Assembly (NCBI RefSeq): GCF_000430765.1
Contig: NZ_AUMQ01000016.1
Span: forward strand, 186,001 to 250,000
Direction: 5' to 3'
Source of the DNA: Peribacillus kribbensis DSM 17871
GTDB taxonomy: Bacteria; Bacillota; Bacilli; Bacillales; DSM-1321
DNA: 64,000 nt
Shown here piece by piece: positions 57,301-64,000 of this stretch; positions within the stretch are counted from its first letter, which is position 1, and every line of letters begins with the position of its first letter. Position numbers and translations under genes: made by a program. The notes under the pieces are model-generated. The model was given only the letters and a program-made list of their open reading frames with translations. It did not search any database and was not told where the DNA came from.

Positions 57301-57388
57301 AATACGTATGATCCGAATGGGCCGGCAGGCGGTTCACCATATAGATAGAAGGATCTGAGAGCCACTTAATTGAAGGATTTTCTGACAT
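54359..57388 (-). CDS. lacZ: Beta-galactosidase (GH2)
   Basis: The 1009-aa protein has the LacZ layout: sugar-binding N-terminal domain (PQYVNTMYPWDGHNEIRPPE), immunoglobulin-like domain, barrel with acid/base Glu in ILIWSCGNESYAGK and nucleophile Glu in KPYISCEYMHAMGNSIGG, and a C-terminal small-chain-like domain (YAMGPEENYSDRAKGARLG). It is cytoplasmic and hydrolyses lactose and other beta-galactosides. GGAGC precedes the ATG. It follows the CUT1 permease genes after 23 bp, so import and hydrolysis are coupled in one operon. Confidence 0.96.
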   Translation of the reverse strand: MSENPSIKWLSDPSIYMVNRLPAHSDHTYYSSMDEARNGEPMNMRYSLNGDWKFYYSINPDNRPHEFYKQESSCNGWGDITVPGHIQLQGHGQPQYVNTMYPWDGHNEIRPPEIPQDKNPVGSYVKYFTLPQHMKGNPLYISFQGVESAFYVWLNGHFVGYSEDSFTPADFELTQFLTEGENKLAVEVYQRSTGSWLEDQDFWRFSGIFREVYLYTIPDIHIFDARIRPELDDSFTKGTLHASLQLMGDYSGAQVRAALYDAEGRLAGSADAEVEGDRAAVSIQVERPSLWSAEDPYLYQVFFKVTDRVGRIVEVVPQKAGFRKFELVDKIMKLNGKRIVFKGVNRHEFNCRTGRTLTKEDMLWDIKTLKRNNINAVRTSHYPNQTYWYELCDEYGVYVIDEMNLETHGSWQKMGAVEPSWNIPGNKPEWQDIVMDRAISMYERDKNHPSILIWSCGNESYAGKVILNVSKYFKSQDPGRLVHYEGVFHNRDYNETSDMESRMYAKPADIEKYLTEDPEKPYISCEYMHAMGNSIGGMYKYTDLEKKYEMYQGGFIWDYIDQSLVKTDRYGEEFLAYGGDFGDRPTDYGFCTNGLVYANREESPKMQEVKFLYQDFKLAPEKGGTTVVNESLFSRGEDCLLEVALFHEGREVYREQREVAAEPQSEVFIEHRLPEALLEKAGEYSIQSSLKLKEAAKWAEAGYEIAFGEHIFEVQGQEPENIQGELRTVRGDVNIGVHGRDFSILFSKQAGSLVSMNYAGREMISFPPYPLFWRATTDNDRGFGQSFHSGVWMAASFARRHTAVEVVEEEDRVQVAFTYAFSIHQEIEVKTLYTVLADGSVHVKMSYKGAAGLPQMPLFGLTFKVPADYDQLKWYAMGPEENYSDRAKGARLGIFENTVEENFSGYLMPQESGNRTGVRWMEVVNERGQGIKISSVTDPLEYSVSPYTALELENAQHLFELPNVHYTVITVAGKQMGVGGDDSWGAPVHDEYLIQGNENIEFEFKMERI

Positions 57389-57411
57389 ATCTCTTATGCT
57401 CCTTTTTTATC

Positions 57412-58236
57412 TTATTTTACTGACCCCATCATGCCTGCAACAAAATGCTTCTGCATCAGGAAAAACAGGAGTGCAGAAGGCAGCGTAGCAATGACAATGG
57501 CGGTCATAATGACTCCGAAATCAGGAGAGTAGCTGGAGCCCAGGTTGGAAATTAAAAGCGGAATCGTCATTTTTTCTGGTGTCTGCAGCACGACGAGCGG
57601 CCATAGATAACTGTTCCAGCTGGCCATAAAGGTAATGATGGCTGCTGCTGCATAAGTGGTTTTCATCGTTGGAATATAAATCCTGAAAAAGATGCCGAGT
57701 TCCGATAGTCCATCTATTCGCCCTGCTTCAAGAATTTCCCTTGGAAACATCTTTGTATTCTGGCGGAAAAAAAAGATCAAGAAAGCAGTTGTGACCGTTG
57801 GCAGGATGACAGCTGCCGTCGTGTCAATTCCAATGGCCGGCAATACCTGCGAAATGGATCCGAACATGCGGAACAGCGGGACCATCAACGCCGCAAACGG
57901 AATCATCATGGACAGAAGCAGGATGTTAAACAGGATGTCCTTAGATTTACTTCTGTAAATTTCAAAGCCGTATCCCGCAAGCGAAGCAATCAGCATGGCC
58001 AGGATCGTCGTCAAAATGGAGATTTTAGCCGAGTTCAGCAGGGCCGGGACCAAATCGATGGTGTCCAGCAGCTTCGTGAGATTATTCATGAGCTCCGCAC
58101 CAGGCAGCAATTTCCCCTGAGTGACATCTGACGATTTATTGGTCGAGCTGATCACCATCCAAAAGAATGGGAAGATCGAAATAATGGAAGCGACAGCCAG
58201 CAATCCATAAGCCGATACCTTTTTTATACCTGTCAT
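57412..58236 (-). CDS. Carbohydrate ABC transporter permease (MalG/GanQ type)
   Basis: The 274-aa CUT1 inner-membrane component has six helices and the EAA loop EAGRIDGLSELGIFFRIYIP, which contacts the ATPase. It forms the channel with the partner permease, whose gene overlaps it by four bases (ATGA). No ATPase gene is in the operon; a shared MsmX-type ATPase encoded elsewhere is likely, as for many Bacillus CUT1 importers. The neighbouring galactosidases suggest galacto-oligosaccharide, lactose or alpha-galactoside import. Confidence 0.93.
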   Translation of the reverse strand: MTGIKKVSAYGLLAVASIISIFPFFWMVISSTNKSSDVTQGKLLPGAELMNNLTKLLDTIDLVPALLNSAKISILTTILAMLIASLAGYGFEIYRSKSKDILFNILLLSMMIPFAALMVPLFRMFGSISQVLPAIGIDTTAAVILPTVTTAFLIFFFRQNTKMFPREILEAGRIDGLSELGIFFRIYIPTMKTTYAAAAIITFMASWNSYLWPLVVLQTPEKMTIPLLISNLGSSYSPDFGVIMTAIVIATLPSALLFFLMQKHFVAGMMGSVK

Positions 58237-59171
58237 TCTTTATCACCTGCCACTCTGAACTGGATGATGGAAAAGATAACGATCATAATAACTATCGCAT
58301 AAGATACCGTCGCCGCATAGCCAAAATCAGGAGTATATTTGAAGGATAGATTGTAAATATACTGTGAGATGGTCATGGTCGCATTCCCCGGTCCGCCTGC
58401 TGTGATATTCATGACCTCATCAAATAATTGCAGAGTCCCGATGGTCGAAGTAATGGATGTAAAGAGGATAATCGGCTTTAACAGCGGTACGGTGATTTTG
58501 GTAAATTGCTGAAAAGCCGAAGCTCCATCCATTTTGGCGGCTTCATATATGGAAGAATCGATGTTCTGCAAGGCAGACAGATAGAAAATCATATTATAGC
58601 CCGTCCAGCGCCAGGTGATCGCCAGGATGATCGTGATTTTTGCCCAGAACGGATCTGTCAGCCATTGAATCGGCTCGCTTAGGAGTGATAGCTTCATTAG
58701 CATGACATTGATCAGCCCATCCTGGCCGAACATGTATTTGAAAATGACCGAATAAGCGACAAGCGATGTAACCGCTGGAAGGAAAATTGCTGTCCTGAAT
58801 AGCCCCTTCCACTTTAAGGTTTTGCTGTTTAGCAGCACGGACAGAACCAGGGCAAGGATAATCATCAGGGGAACCTGGATGATCAAATAAAAGACTGTAT
58901 TTTTCACTGTGATGAGGAAAACCGGATCCTTGAACAGCCTCGTATAGTTAGCCGCACCGACCCAGCTCAGGTTAGCCCCTGTCCCCGATTGGAAGGATAG
59001 CAGCAGAGACTGAAGCATGGGATAAAAATAAAAGATTAAAATCATGATGGCTGAAAGCAGGACGAATGACCAGCCGATCATCTTATTCCGCACCCGGTAA
59101 TTCAGCGGCCGTTTGGGGGATACTGCCTTAACGGGCCTTGCAGGTTCCAGCACCTCGCCAGTTTTTTGCAT
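58233..59171 (-). CDS. Carbohydrate ABC transporter permease (MalF/GanP type)
   Basis: The CUT1 permease has about 312 aa and six core helices; the EAA loop reads EAAKMDGASAFQQFTKITVP, and GRxxP-type contacts are expected elsewhere. The ATG at 59171 is preferred to a TTG four codons upstream, because the only AGGAG directly abuts the TTG. Its stop overlaps the start of the second permease, showing tight coupling. A terminator-like hairpin separates it from the binding-protein gene, so permeases would be made at lower levels than the lipoprotein. Confidence 0.92.
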   Translation of the reverse strand: MQKTGEVLEPARPVKAVSPKRPLNYRVRNKMIGWSFVLLSAIMILIFYFYPMLQSLLLSFQSGTGANLSWVGAANYTRLFKDPVFLITVKNTVFYLIIQVPLMIILALVLSVLLNSKTLKWKGLFRTAIFLPAVTSLVAYSVIFKYMFGQDGLINVMLMKLSLLSEPIQWLTDPFWAKITIILAITWRWTGYNMIFYLSALQNIDSSIYEAAKMDGASAFQQFTKITVPLLKPIILFTSITSTIGTLQLFDEVMNITAGGPGNATMTISQYIYNLSFKYTPDFGYAATVSYAIVIMIVIFSIIQFRVAGDKE

Positions 59172-59289
59172 GACCTTCTTCAACTCCTATTCATTGGACT
59201 TCATTCATTTTTCGTGTAAGCATGAGAATCATAGTCGGAGATTTTCCGTTTTTTCATACCCAATGAAGATGAGATTCAGGTATGAGCAA

Positions 59290-59372
59290 GAAACAAAAGC
59301 CCCGGAACTCGCCCATCCATTAGACAGCATGCTGCTCTAATTGGAGAAGCCGGCAGATTCCCAGGGCTTTTA
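59290..59372 (-). terminator. Intercistronic terminator/attenuator after the binding-protein gene
   Basis: AAAAGCCCTGG / CCGGGGCTTTT on the minus strand with a large loop and a TTTGTTTC tail, just after the lipoprotein stop. Confidence 0.6.
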
Positions 59373-59375
59373 TCC

Positions 59376-60665
59376 TTATTTGATCTGGGCTTCTGCCTGA
59401 GCCTGTGCATCCTCCAGGGCTTTATCCAGATTCTTGCCTTTTAGATAATTCTGCATTTCCACAGCCAGGATGTCCTCGATGGCATACGTATGAAGGCCGT
59501 AGTTGACCTGCGGAATTTTTTCGGTCCAGGAAGCAAAGTCGGAAACGACCTTCTGTCCTCCAAAGAAGTCATCTGATGCTTTATAGGCGCCCCCTTCTGC
59601 AGCGGGCTTATAGGTGCCGATGGCCCCGATTTCTTTATTCAGAGTTTGATAGAAGTCCACATTTGATCCAAAGGTTTTGGCCAGGAAGTCTGCAGCCTTT
59701 TCCTTGCCAGGAATATTCAATACATACCAGGAGCTTCCCCCAAGGTTTGAGGCGTTCACAGATTTTGGATTATCCGACTGGCGCGGCATGGAGACCACTG
59801 CCCATTTGCCTGATTGAGAGGCTTCCGCTTTAACGGACGGAGTGATCCAGTTACCTGTAGGAACGGTCGCCACATCTCCGCTGTTAAAGCCTCCTACGAA
59901 CTGGCTCCAGTCAGAGGCTGGCTTCACAAGATCTGCATCCAAGATGGCTTTGTACGTTTTGAAGGCTTCCTTCAAGGCTTCGTTGCCGGCCAGATCAGGA
60001 GTTTTGCCGTCCTCCTTCAGATACCAGGAACCGCTTGACTGGATCATCATCCGGATCAGGCCGAGATCCTTAGGATCCTGTGTCAGCATAACCTTGCCTG
60101 TTGCCTTTTTAATCTTCTTGCCGACTTCAATATATTTGTTCCAATCCATATCCTGCACATCACTTACTTTTAAGCCCGCTTTTTCCAGATAATCCGTCCG
60201 GATATAAAGGCCGGTTACGCCTGTATCAAACGGCACCCCATAGTTTTTGCCATCCAGGCTTGTGGGCGGTATTTTATAAGCAGCGAAATCATCTGCTTTG
60301 ATTTTATCAGTCATCTCATAAAACATATCGGGATAGGCCTGTAGGAAGCTCTGTGCGCGGTAATCCTCAATCAGGACTGCGTTCGGCAGTCCCTTGGTCG
60401 TACCGGAGCTCAAGCTTGTATTCAGCTTTTGCACGATATCCGCCTGGGCATTTTCCACCACTTTAACGTTCAAATCAGGATTTTCTGATTTGTAAGCATC
60501 CTTTGCCAGATTCAAAGCCTTGATATTAAAGTTTGGATCCCAAGCCCATACTGTAATTTCCTTTGTGTCCTTTCCGCTGCTGGTCGAAGCATCTTTCGAT
60601 TTTGAGCCGGAGCATGCGGATAAAAGAAGGATGCTGACAAGGAGCAGTGAAAGCATCTTTTTCAT
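59376..60665 (-). CDS. Carbohydrate ABC transporter substrate-binding lipoprotein (CUT1)
   Basis: The 429-aa protein has a lipoprotein signal MKKMLSLLLVSILLLSACSG with lipobox Cys19 (LSAC). The mature part is a MalE-like family 1 binding protein: EITVWAWDPNFNIKALNLAK, GVPFDTGVTGLYIRTDYLEK and GNWITPSVKAEASQSGKWAV. It captures oligosaccharides outside the membrane for the permeases encoded downstream. GGGGG precedes the ATG and a perfect cre lies 27 bp upstream of it. Linkage to lacZ, an alpha-galactosidase and a YesMN-type sensor suggests galactoside oligosaccharides. Confidence 0.93.
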   Translation of the reverse strand: MKKMLSLLLVSILLLSACSGSKSKDASTSSGKDTKEITVWAWDPNFNIKALNLAKDAYKSENPDLNVKVVENAQADIVQKLNTSLSSGTTKGLPNAVLIEDYRAQSFLQAYPDMFYEMTDKIKADDFAAYKIPPTSLDGKNYGVPFDTGVTGLYIRTDYLEKAGLKVSDVQDMDWNKYIEVGKKIKKATGKVMLTQDPKDLGLIRMMIQSSGSWYLKEDGKTPDLAGNEALKEAFKTYKAILDADLVKPASDWSQFVGGFNSGDVATVPTGNWITPSVKAEASQSGKWAVVSMPRQSDNPKSVNASNLGGSSWYVLNIPGKEKAADFLAKTFGSNVDFYQTLNKEIGAIGTYKPAAEGGAYKASDDFFGGQKVVSDFASWTEKIPQVNYGLHTYAIEDILAVEMQNYLKGKNLDKALEDAQAQAEAQIK

Positions 60666-60691
60666 AGAATGACCCCCAATAGTTTAATAGT

Positions 60692-60706
60692 TTGTAAGCG
60701 TTATCA
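60692..60706. promoter_or_regulatory. Perfect cre (CcpA) site of the galactoside operon
   Basis: TTGTAAGCGTTATCA fits WTGNAANCGNWNNCW fully, 27 bp before the binding-protein start. Glucose repression of the operon is inferred. Confidence 0.65.
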
Positions 60707-60845
60707 ACCTACAAATTTATGGTATCACTCTAATCCAAAAGGCTGTTAGGAAGATTTTATTGTGAATTTGGATTATTTTTAGCTGTTCAACGATCCAGCA
60801 TGGCTGGTTTATGATTATTTTTGGATATTTGGATTATTTTTAGGT

Positions 60846-62624
60846 TCATGCTGCCGGCATGCTGATCCGGATCCTTGTCCCTTCCCCTGCCTCACTTGAT
60901 ACCGTAACCCCATACTCCTCTCCATATATCAGTTGAATTCGTTCGTGAACATTTTTGACGCCAATCCCTGAAAACAGCTGATGCTTCCTTTTCGTTTGCG
61001 GCAAACGTCCTGCCGAAGAGTCTTCCATCCCGTCACCGTCATCCAACACTTCACAGATTAAATCCTCATTTTCCTTCCAGACCATAACATGGACATATCC
61101 GCCTGGCTTTTGATTAAAAGCGTGAAAAAAAGAGTTCTCGATAAAAGGCTGGAGAATTAACTTAGGGATCTTATATTCCTGGCAGTCCGGGCTGATTAAA
61201 TAGTTCACTTTAATTCGTTCTCCGTACCTCTTTTGGTTGATAAGCACATAGTGCTTTAGATTTTCCATTTCCTCTCGTACGGAAATGGTTTCACTCACAT
61301 TTCCGATGGTATTTTGCAGCAAGGAAATAAAGGAATTCAATGTGATTTCCGATTCCTCGACATTCCCCTGCCTCACCATGAATTTAATCGAGGTGAGTGT
61401 ATTATATAGAAAATGCGGGTTGATCTGCTGCTGAAGAGCCGCAAGCTCCGCGGTACGCCGCTGTTTTTGGGCATCCACGAGCTCATCGACATAGCGGTGC
61501 AGCTCATCGAACATGGAATTGAATGCCTCGCCGAGCTGCTTTGTCTCATACGTGCCATTTACCTCGATCGGCTGATGAAACCCGTGCTTTGGTGCGCTTG
61601 AAATCTGCCGGACCAGCTTTGTCAGAGAGTTCGTCATTTCCTTTGTCCCGAGGAAGACAATGATGAGAGCAGCAAGGAAGATCCCAAGACAGATCAACAC
61701 AATCGCCCGCTTGTCGATCACATCCTCGACCGCAGCTTTTTTATCCAGGATATTGAAAAGGTACATATCATAGGAAGGAAGGTATTGCATCAGGATGATC
61801 TGCTCTTTCCCCATAAAATTCTCCACAATATAGCCATCCTTACTGTTTTCAATCTTTTTCACATAGTTCAAAACCCTGGCATCTCTTTTTCCGATCAGGG
61901 ACGGCATATTACTGGACAGCACCTCTCCCTTCTTATCGACAATGAAGACATTGCTTCCTTTTGTGGTATAAGGGACGTAGGATTTTCGGAACTCCTTCTC
62001 ATTTAGAGCAAAATACATGGTCCCGTATATGTCCCCCGAGATCCTGTCCATTAAAGCAAGGGATGCGACGATATAATGATTCATCTTGCCGTCATCATCT
62101 TTTCGGGTGTCCAGCTGGTACATCAGCTTCTTGGGTTCTGCATAGGTTTTTTGGGTGATGGGGCTTGTAATCAGCTCCTCATCTGAAATCGGCCAATAAA
62201 TTCTCTCTGTCGTATGCCCAATTCCGTTTTTCCCCATGACAAATATGCTCATATCGTAATTATCCAGATTACTCCTTACACGCTTGAGCTGCTGGGACAT
62301 ATTAAAATAACTGCTCATCTTCTGCAGATTATTCTGTTTCTCCGTCAGACCTTCCCGGATAGTCCTGCTGAGCAGCAAATTCTGCGAGGCAACGGCGATT
62401 TCATTGCTGTAGCCCTCGAAGTGTTCCTTCATCTGGGCGATGACCCTTGAATTGACAATGCTGAATTTCTCGATAAAGAATCGTTCTGACATCTTGATGG
62501 TCGTCCATGTGATGGTGATCGAAACGGTCACGATCATGAACACTGCGAACACAAAAAGCTTGGTAAACATTCTTGTCTGCCGGAGCCGTTCAGGCAACAT
62601 TCTCATATGCATGCCATCCTTCAT
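60846..62624 (-). CDS. Sensor histidine kinase (YesM/LytS-like)
   Basis: The 592-aa membrane kinase has helix one at about 20-40, an extracellular Cache-like sensor domain (about 45-300) and helix two at about 305-325. A HAMP-like linker follows (TNSLTKLVRQISSAP ... ETKQLGEAFNSMF), then the His-kinase domain with phospho-acceptor His404 in LQQQINPHFLYNTLTSIKF, and an HATPase domain (LILQPFIENSFFHAF, DDGDGM, GIGVKNVHERI). It senses an extracellular signal, probably sugar related, and phosphorylates the regulator whose stop overlaps its start by four bases. ATG codons at residues 5 and 7 are alternative starts with better spacing to AAGGA. Confidence 0.93.
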   Translation of the reverse strand: MKDGMHMRMLPERLRQTRMFTKLFVFAVFMIVTVSITITWTTIKMSERFFIEKFSIVNSRVIAQMKEHFEGYSNEIAVASQNLLLSRTIREGLTEKQNNLQKMSSYFNMSQQLKRVRSNLDNYDMSIFVMGKNGIGHTTERIYWPISDEELITSPITQKTYAEPKKLMYQLDTRKDDDGKMNHYIVASLALMDRISGDIYGTMYFALNEKEFRKSYVPYTTKGSNVFIVDKKGEVLSSNMPSLIGKRDARVLNYVKKIENSKDGYIVENFMGKEQIILMQYLPSYDMYLFNILDKKAAVEDVIDKRAIVLICLGIFLAALIIVFLGTKEMTNSLTKLVRQISSAPKHGFHQPIEVNGTYETKQLGEAFNSMFDELHRYVDELVDAQKQRRTAELAALQQQINPHFLYNTLTSIKFMVRQGNVEESEITLNSFISLLQNTIGNVSETISVREEMENLKHYVLINQKRYGERIKVNYLISPDCQEYKIPKLILQPFIENSFFHAFNQKPGGYVHVMVWKENEDLICEVLDDGDGMEDSSAGRLPQTKRKHQLFSGIGVKNVHERIQLIYGEEYGVTVSSEAGEGTRIRISMPAA

Positions 62625-64000
62625 CTCGTAATGTATCTGCGTTTATATTGACTGGGGGAAACGCCCATTAGCTTCTTGAATACCTTGCAGAAATAGCTGT
62701 GATCCGAATAGCCCGCTTTAGCGCTGATTTCAGAAATCGGATACCGATTATCTGCCAGGAGCTTAATGGCCTTGTTAATTCTGATTTTGTTCAAATATTC
62801 CGTAAAGCTTTCCATATTATTCGCTGAGAAATACGAGGATAAATAAGACGGGCTGAAATGAAAATGCTTAGCAACGTCTGTAAGAGTGATAGGCTCCGCA
62901 GAGTGTTCCATCATAAAACTCCGTATGCTCTCCATATTAATGGATGCGGTTTCAGAATGGGCCTGATTCATAATGTTATGCAAATCCTCGATAAATCGGT
63001 CAAGCAGGTCACGTACACGCCCGGCCGTCTGGGACTGGCCGATCAATTTTAAATAAGCATACTTTGCCTGATCAAGCTCTTTTACGGAATACCCCATACT
63101 GCCCAGGATGATGATGGAATTAAAAATGATATTGCTAAAGAAAGCTTTGTACTCAAAGCTGTCCATCGTGAAACAACGGGACAGCGTCTCTGTATAAATT
63201 CTCAAATTTTGGAATGCAGAATCAAACTTCTTCTGCCTTAATTCAAGAGAGTATTCTTCCATATTGAACTCCCCTGCAGCCTGTGGCCTTGTTTCCAGAA
63301 TGGAAGGAGTGAGAGGAAGAGAATCGGAAAAATAAAAATAAAGCTTAAGCAGCTTCTCCAATTGCCGTACCGGCTCCCCGCTGATTTGTTTGAGATGTGT
63401 AAAGGAGGAACTTAAGGCTCCATATAGTGTTGGTGTGTTAATACATAGTTTCGAGACAGCTTCATGAACAGCGGACCAGCCGCTGTCCGTATTGATGAGG
63501 AAGGAAGCTTCCATATGCGTGGATTTGATGGGAACCAACACAGCGTGATCCAGCTCGCTCTTAAGGGTTTCCTCAATGAACTCGATAACTGGCTTTGGAA
63601 GATCTTCTCCATCGAACAGATCTTTCATTCCAAATCCCGCCAGACAATAATTTTTGTATGGAAGCAGTCTGTGTGCGTTTGGGGCCTCATAGCCCTTAAG
63701 AATCTTATTTACCATTTCCTGAGCCGCAGCCTTCTTATCCTGCTTCTTCTCCATCTTTCCAACTGATTGGATCTTAGCTGCTGTCCGGTTTAATACCTCC
63801 AAAAGTCCTGTACTATCAAGCTTTGGTTTTAATATATAGTCGACAGCACCATGCTGGAAGGTTGATCGAACATAATCAAAATCACCAAAGCTGCTTAAAA
63901 TTATGATTTCAATATCGGGATATCGTTCTTTTATCTGCTTTGTAAGTTCCTCTCCGTCCATAACAGGCATGACAATGTCCGTCAGGATGATATCCGGATT
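62621..64000 (-). CDS. AraC-type response regulator (YesN-like), N-terminus beyond the window
   Basis: About 460 codons are visible and the frame is open to the window edge. The receiver domain is seen from NPDIILTDIVMPVMDGEELT, which includes the phosphorylated Asp (ILTD), to AVDYILKPKLDSTGL with the conserved Lys. A long middle region follows, and a C-terminal AraC pair of helix-turn-helix motifs: LTDVAKHFHFSPSYLSSYFS and ISEISAKAGYSDHSYFCKVF ending GVSPSQYKRRY. Phosphorylated by the overlapping kinase gene's product, it should activate the adjacent galactoside importer genes. The first 45-50 residues are missing. Confidence 0.93.
   Translation of the reverse strand, partial: NPDIILTDIVMPVMDGEELTKQIKERYPDIEIIILSSFGDFDYVRSTFQHGAVDYILKPKLDSTGLLEVLNRTAAKIQSVGKMEKKQDKKAAAQEMVNKILKGYEAPNAHRLLPYKNYCLAGFGMKDLFDGEDLPKPVIEFIEETLKSELDHAVLVPIKSTHMEASFLINTDSGWSAVHEAVSKLCINTPTLYGALSSSFTHLKQISGEPVRQLEKLLKLYFYFSDSLPLTPSILETRPQAAGEFNMEEYSLELRQKKFDSAFQNLRIYTETLSRCFTMDSFEYKAFFSNIIFNSIIILGSMGYSVKELDQAKYAYLKLIGQSQTAGRVRDLLDRFIEDLHNIMNQAHSETASINMESIRSFMMEHSAEPITLTDVAKHFHFSPSYLSSYFSANNMESFTEYLNKIRINKAIKLLADNRYPISEISAKAGYSDHSYFCKVFKKLMGVSPSQYKRRYITR

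Overview
The window looks like a chromosomal segment from a low-GC, spore-forming Bacillaceae (Bacillus sensu lato). The inositol proteins resemble their B. subtilis counterparts along their whole length. Most genes have strong GGAGG ribosome binding sites. Six perfect 15-bp matches to the CcpA cre consensus are present, together with a TnrA-type box and a PhoP-type box, and one fragment matches the N-terminus of the spore-coat laccase CotA. No rRNA, tRNA, phage module, intact insertion sequence or CRISPR array was seen.

Layout. 1-0.85 kb: a PfkB sugar kinase cut by the window edge, behind a 29-bp palindromic operator. 1.4-5.8 kb: a three-gene hydantoin/dihydropyrimidine degradation operon (M20 N-carbamoyl hydrolase, cyclic amidohydrolase, NCS1 permease). 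6-11.9 kb: small unlinked genes (AHSA1 protein, CarD-type regulator, GC-rich YCII protein, two aldo/keto reductases) mixed with decayed genes (alpha-L-rhamnosidase, MarR, DUF2255). 11.9-21.1 kb: secreted or surface functions, namely a beta-helix/FN3/F5-8C protein, a chemoreceptor, an amidase, a subtilisin-like protease and a Pho-box-preceded phosphoesterase. 21.6-23.3 kb: glnK-amtB. 23.3-26.4 kb: a palindromic repeat cluster, a GlcG/HbpS protein and a gene graveyard.

26.4-48.8 kb is a large myo-inositol region. The complete set iolABCDE-G-H-I-J, with a separate downstream iolR, encodes conversion of myo-inositol to DHAP, acetyl-CoA and CO2. The MFS transporter in the iolF position carries two frameshifts. 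A ribose-type ABC transporter (binding protein, ATPase, permease) lies beyond iolR, and its upstream region shares a long conserved motif with the iolA upstream region. The simplest reading is that inositol uptake now depends on the ABC system. That transporter is followed by a Gfo/Idh/MocA dehydrogenase with an in-frame stop, an AraC regulator, and a cre-preceded pair of an IolE-like isomerase and another dehydrogenase, which together look like a second polyol module.

49-64 kb is a carbohydrate-use region: a secreted GH3 beta-glucosidase, a GH36 alpha-galactosidase, a GH2 beta-galactosidase, a three-gene CUT1 ABC importer behind a perfect cre, and a YesM/YesN-type two-component system cut by the window end. 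Together they suggest import and hydrolysis of alpha/beta-galactosides. Between the two galactosidase genes lies a seven-unit, 52-bp tandem array, each unit carrying a 25-bp palindrome. It is the most unusual DNA structure in the window. No undescribed multi-protein system could be supported. The most notable signals are this array, the transporter replacement with the shared iol-type promoter motif, and two small gene-fragment duplications linking the 18-24 kb and 49 kb loci.
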